Shown here: positions 21,934 to 26,618 of the stretch, piece by piece
Numbering within the stretch: position 1 is the first letter of the stretch
Layout: every line of letters begins with the position of its first letter
From: Christensenella sp. UBA1685
GTDB taxonomy: Bacteria > Bacillota > Clostridia > Christensenellales > CAG-138
Assembly: GCA_002320595.1 (NCBI GenBank)
Contig: DCKB01000064.1
Span: forward strand, 1-26,618
Length of the DNA stretch: 26,618 bases
Reading direction: 5' to 3'
Program-made: the position numbers and the translations under genes
The notes under the pieces: model-generated
Database searches by the model: none
What the model saw: only the letters and a program-made list of their open reading frames with translations
Told to the model about the DNA's origin: nothing

Positions 21934-22052
21934 GCAAGCCTCAGTCCGCTGCGCGGACAGCTCCTTCCAAAAAGGAGCCTTTTGGTTGTAGGTTGCCGTA
22001 TGCCTCCTTTTTAAAGGAGGTGGCAGCACCGAAGGCGCTGACGGAGGATTGC
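21934..22052. repeat. MITE/REP-like imperfect palindrome
   Basis: The two halves are imperfect reverse complements: GCAAGCCTCAGTCC...CTCCTTCCAAAAAGGAGC on the left, and GGAGGTGGCAGC...CTGACGGAGGATTGC on the right. Each half also has its own hairpin (GCTCCTT/AAGGAGC type and CCTCCTTT/AAAGGAGG). The layout recalls dispersed palindromic repeats common in gut Clostridia. Just beyond, ACGGAGGATTGCCG is echoed as ACGGGGGATTGCCG at about 22099, maybe a partial second copy. No gene is seen in 21863-22126. Confidence 0.6.
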
Positions 22053-22126
22053 CGTCAAACAGCAATCTTTGCGAATTGTGGGCAATAAACGCGGCCTTTA
22101 CGGGGGATTGCCGCACAGGCCAATTT

Positions 22127-22717
22127 TTACAGCGTTGCGGCCAACGCAGCGGCCTTCGCCTTCGCCTCCGCAAGGATCTCCTCCACCGGGCGCAGGCCAA
22201 GATCCAACCCGTCGGCAGCCACGCAGTCGAACCGGGGGATGCCAAAGAAGCCGCAAAGCGCCTCAAGGTAACGTGCGCCCATTTCATCCGGCGCACCATC
22301 GTAGCTGCCGCCGCGCGTGGTCAAAAACAGCATGCGCTCCGCACGGCAGATGCCGGAGCATCCGCTTGCGTTGCAGCCAAAGGTAATTCCCTCTACGCTC
22401 ACGTTTTCGATGTACACCTTCAAAAGCGCGGGAAACGCAAGATCCCAAAACGGCGCCGCAATCACAATCGCATCCGCTTCCGCAAACTGGTGCGCATACC
22501 GAAAGCGGGGATGGTCAAGCTCCTTTGCTGCAAGCAGGCGTTCCCGCTGGGCAAAAAAGCCTTCCGAAAAATACTGGAGCGGCTCGTCCATCAGGCAAAG
22601 TTCGGTGACGGCAATGTCATCCCGCGTCCCGAGCGCCGCAAGCGCCGCGTCCGCAAGTTCCTTTGTGCGGGAAAGCTCCCGCCGGATGCAGCAATTGACA
22701 AAAAGAACCTGCTTCAT
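22127..22717 (-). CDS. Flavodoxin-fold NAD(P)H oxidoreductase (AzoR/MdaB-like)
   Basis: 196 residues. VLFVNCCIRRELSRTKELADA is the N-terminal FMN-phosphate loop region, and ADAIVIAAPFWDLAFPALLKVYIENV matches the second flavin-binding segment of the Flavodoxin_2 family (quinone reductases and azoreductases). FLTTRGGSY is the third loop. It would transfer two electrons from NAD(P)H to quinones or similar acceptors. AGGAGG lies 7 bp before ATG 22717. The start codon overlaps the ribokinase stop by 4 bp (ATGA), so the pair is coupled. Why the two are linked is unclear. Confidence 0.88.
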   Translation of the reverse strand: MKQVLFVNCCIRRELSRTKELADAALAALGTRDDIAVTELCLMDEPLQYFSEGFFAQRERLLAAKELDHPRFRYAHQFAEADAIVIAAPFWDLAFPALLKVYIENVSVEGITFGCNASGCSGICRAERMLFLTTRGGSYDGAPDEMGARYLEALCGFFGIPRFDCVAADGLDLGLRPVEEILAEAKAKAAALAATL

Positions 22718-23655
22718 TGCATCTCCTCCTGGCCGATAAACAACGCCCCGAAGCGCTCCCCGGCAATCGCCGCGTCCACCTCCGCTTTTTCCGGCACGGA
22801 ATCCGCCGCGCCCGGCCTGCCCACGCAAAGCGCGGAGGCGGTCGTTGCAAGGCGCAGCGTGTCCGGGATGGAAAGGCCATGCAGCATGCCATAAAGGAAA
22901 TAGCCGGTAAACGTATCGCCCGCAGCGGTGGTATCCACCGCGCGCACACGGTAGCTTCCACAGCGCGTTACGCGCTCCCCGGGCTCCATGCAGCGCGCGC
23001 CATGTGCACCGAGCGTAAGGAGCACGCCGCAATGCGGGTATTTTTTGCGCAGCGCGGGCAGGATGGCGTCTTCTTCCTCTGTGCCCGCAAGCGCGCCGCC
23101 CTCCACCTCATTCACGATCAGCCAGGTGAGCTTGTCCAACGGGTATTCCCGGACGCCATCGTCCATCGGCGCGGCATTGAGCGCTGTGGAAAGCCCACGC
23201 GCCGCCGCCTGCTCGATGATATAAGGCACAAGGTTCGTTTCGTTCTGCAAAAGCACCAGGCCGCCTTCCCCTTCCGCCTGAAACGCATCGAACGCAGCGT
23301 CGATCCATTCCTTTGTGAGCATGCGGTTCGTTCCGCCGTACAGCAGAATGCAGTTCTGCCCGCTTTCATCCACCTGAATGATCGCATGCCCGGCCTGCTC
23401 CGGCACGGGCTTGATAAGGCGCACGTCCACGCCGTTTTCCGCAAGCTTATCGCGCAGCATCTCCGCCGCACCGCCCAAAAGCCCGGCGTGCCAAACGGCA
23501 TTGCCGGCTTTTGCCGCCGCGATGGACTGGTTCAGTCCCTTTCCGCCGCAATTCACCATAAGGCTTTTTGCGGCCTTCGTTTCGCCGGGGCGCAGGAATG
23601 CGTCCACGGCATAGACATAATCGATATTGAGCGAGCCAAAGTTCAGAATGCGCAT
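22714..23655 (-). CDS. Ribokinase-like PfkB sugar kinase
   Basis: 313 residues, normal for ribokinase. Marks: NIDYVYAVD near the N-terminus, GGKG (37-40), NET (138-140), VNEVEG (181-186) and DTTAAGDTF with catalytic D247 (241-249). Ribokinase phosphorylates ribose at O5. The divergent nucleoside phosphorylase releases ribose-1-phosphate, so the locus may deal with nucleoside-derived ribose. Relatives acting on other sugars or nucleosides cannot be excluded. AAAGGAG lies 6 bp before the ATG at 23655. No sugar transporter or regulator is nearby. Confidence 0.9.
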   Translation of the reverse strand: MRILNFGSLNIDYVYAVDAFLRPGETKAAKSLMVNCGGKGLNQSIAAAKAGNAVWHAGLLGGAAEMLRDKLAENGVDVRLIKPVPEQAGHAIIQVDESGQNCILLYGGTNRMLTKEWIDAAFDAFQAEGEGGLVLLQNETNLVPYIIEQAAARGLSTALNAAPMDDGVREYPLDKLTWLIVNEVEGGALAGTEEEDAILPALRKKYPHCGVLLTLGAHGARCMEPGERVTRCGSYRVRAVDTTAAGDTFTGYFLYGMLHGLSIPDTLRLATTASALCVGRPGAADSVPEKAEVDAAIAGERFGALFIGQEEMQ

Positions 23656-23674
23656 GAGAAACTCCTTTGCATGA

Positions 23675-23703
23675 TTGATTCAGGCCGGTTTTTCCTGTAT
23701 GCT
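23675..23703 (+). promoter_or_regulatory. Probable promoter of the nucleoside phosphorylase gene
   Basis: TTGATT (23675-23680), 17 bp, TATGCT (23698-23703), about 41 bp before the start codon. A convincing promoter for the divergent ribokinase gene was not found in the same gap. Confidence 0.5.
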
Positions 23704-23744
23704 GATAACAGCAGAGAACTCTTTTGAAAGGCAGGTCTTTGGTT

Positions 23745-24494
23745 ATGAGTTTACAGCCTCACATCCGCTTGGACGAAACCGTGGGCGCGCGTTGTGCGCT
23801 CCTGCCGGGCGATCCCGCGCGGCTCGACCGCATCGCCCCGTTCCTTACAAACGTCCGCGCGCTTGCGTTCAACCGCGAATATCGCAGCCTTGTGGGCGAA
23901 TACCGCGGGCTTCCCGTGCTGGCCGTTTCCACCGGCATCGGCGGCGCGAGCGCCGGCATCGCGGTGGAAGAGCTTCATGCCATCGGCGTTACCGCGATGA
24001 TCCGCATCGGAAGCTGCGGAGCCTTGCAGCCCCGGGTGAAGCTCGGAGACCTCATCCTCGTTTCCGGCGCGGTGCGGGATGACGGCGCTTCAAAAACGTA
24101 TCTCGACCCGATTTTCCCCGCCGTGCCGGACACGGAGCTGCTGTTTGCCTGCGTGAACGCGGCAAAGGCGCTCGGCGCGCCGTATCATGCCGGCATCGCC
24201 CGCAGCCACGACAGCTTTTATACCGACCACGAAGCCGAACGGGACGCATACTGGCACCGCGCGGGCGTGCTTGGCAGCGACATGGAAACCGCAGCGCTCT
24301 TTACCATCGGAGCGCTGCGCGGGGTAAAAACTGCGTCCATCCTCAACAACGTCGTCGCCTTTGAAAACAAGGAGGACACCGCCTCCGCCATCGGCGATTA
24401 TGTGGATGGCGCGGCATGTGCCATGCGGGGCGAGGAAAACGAAATCCGCGTGGCGCTTGAAGCGTTTCGCACGTTGTTGATGACAACATTATAA
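23745..24494 (+). CDS. Nucleoside phosphorylase (uridine phosphorylase-like)
   Basis: 249 residues from ATG 23745, with AGGCAGG at 9 bp; an in-frame TTG seven codons upstream precedes the ribosome site and is rejected. PGDPARLD (21-28) is the phosphate loop, STGIGGASAGIAVEEL (62-77) and RIGSCG (87-92) are core motifs of the PNP/UDP family, and SDMETAAL (178-185) carries the conserved Met-Glu that binds ribose. It would split a nucleoside with phosphate to base and ribose-1-phosphate. The hexameric NP-I type is clear; uridine is the likeliest substrate but not certain. A strong terminator follows. Confidence 0.9.
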   Translation: MSLQPHIRLDETVGARCALLPGDPARLDRIAPFLTNVRALAFNREYRSLVGEYRGLPVLAVSTGIGGASAGIAVEELHAIGVTAMIRIGSCGALQPRVKLGDLILVSGAVRDDGASKTYLDPIFPAVPDTELLFACVNAAKALGAPYHAGIARSHDSFYTDHEAERDAYWHRAGVLGSDMETAALFTIGALRGVKTASILNNVVAFENKEDTASAIGDYVDGAACAMRGEENEIRVALEAFRTLLMTTL

Positions 24495-24512
24495 CACAGC
24501 GGGCAAGAGCGT

Positions 24513-24548
24513 AAAAGGGAAAAACCCGGCACGGGTTTTTCCCTTTTT
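24513..24548. terminator. Strong bidirectional terminator
   Basis: AAAAGGGAAAAACCCG (24513-24528) pairs perfectly with CGGGTTTTTCCCTTTT (24532-24547), loop GCA. T-runs lie within and after both arms. It serves the nucleoside phosphorylase on plus and, directly after its stop codon, the short minus-strand unit at 24548-24732. Confidence 0.9.
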
Positions 24549-24685
24549 CAGTTCTTCAGCACGGTATCATCCGTTGCGCCCGACATCAGCCAACCGTTCC
24601 CTTCACGGCTTCCAGCACGCGCTGGGCGTGGAACGCTTTCCGATAAAACGCCAAGCTCCCGTTTGATGTCCATTTTACTTTCCAT
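24548..24685 (-). ncRNA. Short transcription unit: small RNA or 45-residue protein
   Basis: A promoter (24701-24732) and a terminator (24513-24548) frame a transcript of about 185 nt. Inside, a 45-codon frame (ATG 24685 or, four codons on, 24673) encodes MESKMDIKRELGVLSES... and stops right at the terminator. It has no recognised domain and only a weak ribosome site (GAGATGG). The RNA is rich in pairing: GACATC/GATGTC, TTCCA/TGGAA enclosing CCAGC-GCGT-GCTGG, and ACGG/CCGT. This favours a structured small RNA, though a small protein or a decayed gene is possible. I recognise no known RNA family. Confidence 0.45.
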
Positions 24686-24700
24686 CTCTATTTTTTCGAT

Positions 24701-24732
24701 ATTATATTACCATAAAACAGGCAAAATTTCAA
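24701..24732 (-). promoter_or_regulatory. Promoter of the short minus-strand unit
   Basis: TTGAAA (24727-24732), 17 bp, TAATAT (24704-24709), overlapping a perfect TATAAT shifted by 3 bp (24701-24706). Divergent from the DUF6323 gene; the two -35 boxes nearly touch. Confidence 0.7.
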
Positions 24733-24735
24733 GAC

Positions 24736-24764
24736 TTGTCCTCATTCCCGCATGGGTGTAAAAA
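24736..24764 (+). promoter_or_regulatory. Possible promoter of the DUF6323-DUF6179 pair
   Basis: TTGTCC (24736-24741), 17 bp, TAAAAA (24759-24764). Moderate match; the start would lie only about 12 bp before the start codon, so the leader is very short. Confidence 0.4.
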
Positions 24765-24782
24765 TAGTATGAGGTGATAAAA

Positions 24783-25262
24783 ATGGAGTTCCTGTCCGTC
24801 ATTTTGGCACAGCGTTCGCAACTTTGCGCGTCGCCCGCCCTACTCGCACGGCTGAACGCACAAGGCGCGCCCTATGGCCTTTCGCTTTCCATGGGCGATT
24901 TGCGCGCGCTTTCCGACTGCCGCGCCCAAGCGCTCCAAAACACGGGGCGCGTGGAATTCGGCGAAGGCATTCTGGAAAAAATCGTTGCGGCGTTTGTGGA
25001 TTCTCCTTACTTATTTCAGGAAGAATACACGGAAGCGCTCGCGCGGCTGCAGGAGATGTTTTACCGGTGCAAAAGCGAAACGCACGAGCGCATTTCAGAC
25101 AGCGCGCTTCTTGCCGCCATGCGTGCGGCATTCGATGGATTGGCCGGCGGCTCTCTCAATTACCTTGAGGAAACGGTGCTTACGGAGCTCGCGCGCGTTT
25201 CGCGCGGCTGCAGCGCCGCGCCGGAGGCGGGTGCGCTCGACCTGCCTGCAGAAGAAGAATGA
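24783..25262 (+). CDS. DUF6323-like protein of unknown function
   Basis: 159 residues, no membrane span or signal. The middle RVEFGEGILEKIVAAFVDSPYL (about 56-77), followed by EEYTEALARLQEMFYRCKSET, fits the DUF6323 family as I recall it from Lachnospiraceae and relatives, where it sits next to a DUF6179 gene, as here. It appears all-helical. The function is not known. The ATG at 24783 has GAGGTGA about 6 bp upstream. It is 31 bp from the next gene and clearly co-transcribed. The family name is from memory; the gene itself is certain. Confidence 0.8.
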   Translation: MEFLSVILAQRSQLCASPALLARLNAQGAPYGLSLSMGDLRALSDCRAQALQNTGRVEFGEGILEKIVAAFVDSPYLFQEEYTEALARLQEMFYRCKSETHERISDSALLAAMRAAFDGLAGGSLNYLEETVLTELARVSRGCSAAPEAGALDLPAEEE

Positions 25263-25293
25263 GCCGCGATGCAAAGAAAGGAGAACAGCCGCT

Positions 25294-26151
25294 ATGAATC
25301 CAAGCTTAAGCCCCGCTGCTTCCGCAGGGCGTGAAACGCCGTGGGACGCTCTGTTCATGCTGCTGCAAACCATCGCCCTGCGCTACACAAAGGAGGAAAG
25401 CAGTTCCCTGCCCAAAGAGCTTGCGGAAGAGTTGCTGCGTTTCATATGCTATACGCTCGGCCCGGAGTTTGCCGCACTCCCTGCGGCCCCGCTTTTGCCG
25501 CTGTACGAAGCGGGCGTTGCGCGCACGGAAAACGCGGTGCGCGCGTGCAGGCGGCGCTGGCAGGTTGCGCGGCTTTCGCTGCCGAAAACCGCAAGCCTCT
25601 CCTGCCGTGAAACGCTTTCTTCCATCGGCACATTTTTTCAGAATTACAACGCGCGCTTTTTCGCGCATGAAATTCCCTGCGATATCGACTATCAGCTCTG
25701 CCTGCCCGTGCCGGAAACGTTCCTTGGCGTGGACTATGTGTCCGAATATCTTTCCCGCCTTTGCATCGAAAACGATTTCCTTCGCCTCTTCCCGGCGGAA
25801 CGGGCAGACGCGCTTCTTATGCGCGCCTGCCCGGATTACCGGTTCCGCATCAATAACCTGTATTCCCCCGTTGCCACAAACGCGCTCGGCCTTGCGCTTG
25901 CGGGAATGGAGGTGCGCGGGCTTTCGGTTCCGGCGGCGGCATGCCGGCGGGCTGCCGCCCTTCTTGTCCCCTGTTCCACGCATGAAACCCATGCTGCGCT
26001 CCGCCGCGCCGCAGACGGCGTTTGTACTGCGCTTGGCATAAACGGCCCGGCAGCGCAGAGCTATCTGCTCGCTGCGGCAGATGCGCTCGTGCCGCGCGTC
26101 ACAGCCGCGCTCGCCGGAAATGGGCTTACAGAGGTATTTTTGGAGGTATAA
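25294..26151 (+). CDS. DUF6179-like protein of unknown function
   Basis: 285 residues from ATG 25294 with AAAGGAG 10 bp upstream; the same frame runs far upstream only as a shadow of the DUF6323 gene. Mostly helical, cytoplasmic. IDYQLCLPVPETFLGVDYVSEYLSRLCIENDF (about 129-160) and RFRINNLYSPVATNALGLAL (about 184-203) are distinctive and agree with DUF6179 as I remember it. No catalytic motif is evident. It forms a pair with the DUF6323 gene; a complex is plausible but unproven. A ribbon-helix-helix gene converges on it 43 bp after its stop. No terminator is evident in the gap. Confidence 0.8.
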   Translation: MNPSLSPAASAGRETPWDALFMLLQTIALRYTKEESSSLPKELAEELLRFICYTLGPEFAALPAAPLLPLYEAGVARTENAVRACRRRWQVARLSLPKTASLSCRETLSSIGTFFQNYNARFFAHEIPCDIDYQLCLPVPETFLGVDYVSEYLSRLCIENDFLRLFPAERADALLMRACPDYRFRINNLYSPVATNALGLALAGMEVRGLSVPAAACRRAAALLVPCSTHETHAALRRAADGVCTALGINGPAAQSYLLAAADALVPRVTAALAGNGLTEVFLEV

Positions 26152-26194
26152 CCCACGCACTATCTTCTGTACAAAGCCTTGGAAAGCACTTCTG

Positions 26195-26398
26195 TTATGG
26201 CAGCTCGCCGGAATCATGGGGTGAACCGCTGCAAGGCTCGGCCTGATCCAACGCATATTTGCAGCATTGCAGAACAAGCAAATTAAAAGAAACGCCGTTT
26301 TGTTGTGCAAGGCAGTGTAGCCTTTTATAGAGCGTATCGGTAAAACGAACGGTTCGCGCAATATTTGCGTTGCGGAACAGATTGTCGATCTTAAAGAT
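26195..26398 (-). CDS. Ribbon-helix-helix (Arc/HicB-type) protein without a standard start codon
   Basis: A 67-codon frame encodes FRNANIARTVRFTDTLYKRL, then HCLAQQNGVSFNLLVLQCCKYALD, a typical ribbon-helix-helix fold: a basic beta strand (ARTVRFT), helix, turn (NGVSF), helix. Such proteins are small dimeric DNA-binding regulators or antitoxins. The frame opens after TAA 26405-26407 and has no ATG, GTG or TTG before the domain; only ATC 26398, CTG 26380 or ATT 26362 could start it, and no Shine-Dalgarno is seen. Yet the promoter and an operator-like palindrome upstream are intact. Either a near-cognate start is used or the start was lost. No partner toxin gene is adjacent. Confidence 0.55.
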   Translation of the reverse strand: MFKIDNLFRNANIARTVRFTDTLYKRLHCLAQQNGVSFNLLVLQCCKYALDQAEPCSGSPHDSGELP

Positions 26399-26406
26399 GC
26401 AAAGTT

Positions 26407-26424
26407 ACCCAAATATTTTTGGGT
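26407..26424. promoter_or_regulatory. Operator-like palindrome at the RHH transcription start
   Basis: ACCCAAA (26407-26413) and TTTGGGT (26418-26424) are perfect inverted repeats, 4 bp apart, covering the predicted start of the RHH transcript just after its -10 box. Autorepression at such a site is the usual mode of ribbon-helix-helix regulators; here it is inference. Confidence 0.55.
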
Positions 26425-26428
26425 ATAT

Positions 26429-26457
26429 ATTATAATATAAAAGCTGTTTATTTGCAA
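26429..26457 (-). promoter_or_regulatory. Promoter of the RHH gene
   Basis: TTGCAA (26452-26457), 17 bp, perfect TATAAT (26429-26434). TTGCAA is its own reverse complement, and on plus it is followed at 17 bp by AATATT (26475-26480), so it could also serve the gene starting near 26507. Confidence 0.7.
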
Positions 26458-26506
26458 TCATATTTATTAAAATCAATATTACTAAAATGTAGGATTACAA
26501 TACATC

Positions 26507-26618
26507 TTGGACAGCGGTAAGAAAAAGGATGAAGGATTCGCACGAATCGGTTATTGTGAGTTTAACAGAAGCAACAAAGACCGAAAGGAAGTGCAAATCC
26601 CTCATGACAACTGTAACA
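26507..26618 (+). CDS. Start of an unidentified protein (partial, runs off the window)
   Basis: The frame opens after a stop near 26481 and stays open to the edge. From TTG 26507 it reads LDSGKKKDEGFARIGYCEF, then NRSNKDRKEVQIPHDNCN: charged, protein-like, with no shadow gene to explain it. TAGGAT lies about 13 nt upstream, a weak site. No ATG is available. The family is not recognised. Codon use is more AT-rich than in most of the window, so an insert or accessory gene may begin here. Confidence 0.4.
   Translation, partial: MDSGKKKDEGFARIGYCEFNRSNKDRKEVQIPHDNCN

Noticed and set aside
24549..24700. 6S RNA in the short minus-strand unit
   Set aside because: The length fits, but the long rod-like pairing with a central open bubble is not evident by eye, so no family name was given.
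26152..26618. A toxin-antitoxin pair built on the RHH protein
   Set aside because: No second small gene lies next to it on the same strand; the upstream DUF6179 gene is on the other strand and does not resemble a toxin.
1..26618. CRISPR arrays, prophage or a complete insertion sequence
   Set aside because: No regularly spaced repeats, integrase, phage structural gene or transposase was found on either strand.

Overview
The window looks like chromosomal DNA from a GC-rich, anaerobic Clostridia-type Bacillota, possibly of the Christensenellales or Oscillospirales kind. The clues are a glycogen operon with the Firmicutes-type GlgC/GlgD pair, small DUF1858 and DUF1540 proteins, a DUF6323/DUF6179 pair, a QueT-type ECF substrate-binding protein, strong AGGAGG ribosome binding sites and TTGACA/TATAAT promoters. 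The species cannot be named from the sequence. There is no phage, CRISPR array or complete insertion sequence. The gene content is mostly housekeeping, and the interest lies in the intergenic regions.

Layout. 1-220: the tail of an unidentified gene, palindromes and a terminator. 275-1068 (minus): a two-gene unit, DUF1858 then queT, with its own promoter and a structured leader. 1065-8919 (minus): a glycogen operon transcribed glgB-glgC-glgD-glgA-GH13. It makes ADP-glucose, elongates and branches the polymer, and carries a neopullulanase-like enzyme for trimming it or using maltodextrins; no phosphorylase is present. 8946-9986 (plus): lipoate ligase, divergent from glgB. 9990-11791 (minus): a DUF2238-type membrane protein and an SPFH/prohibitin protein. 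11904-13745 (plus): a membrane-anchored NlpC/P60 cell-wall hydrolase with four peptidoglycan-binding repeats, then a Cys-rich DUF1540 protein behind a sigma-G-like promoter. 14058-16048: inorganic pyrophosphatase (minus), TspO (plus) and TrmO (minus). 16069-16494: two 88-bp direct repeats and a tRNA-Thr(GGT) with an unusual T-arm. 16520-19069 (minus): an operon of uridine kinase, AI-2E-family permease and GNAT acetyltransferase. 19120-20801 (plus): a CNNM/CorC-type membrane protein behind a strong promoter, a 280-nt leader and tandem terminators. 20807-24548: an alcohol dehydrogenase (minus), a MITE-like palindrome, a ribokinase-flavoprotein pair (minus) and a nucleoside phosphorylase (plus). 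Ribokinase and phosphorylase are divergent neighbours and may share in nucleoside and ribose salvage. 24548-26618: a small transcription unit of unknown nature, the DUF6323/DUF6179 pair, a ribbon-helix-helix protein with no standard start codon but with a promoter and operator-like palindrome, and the start of an unidentified gene.

The best candidates for something undescribed are the attenuator-like leader in front of the CNNM gene, the short transcription unit at 24513-24732 beside the DUF6323/DUF6179 genes, and the queT-operon leader, which has the topology of an H-type pseudoknot but not the preQ1-I consensus. Starts were chosen from Shine-Dalgarno position and family alignment from memory; no database search was possible.
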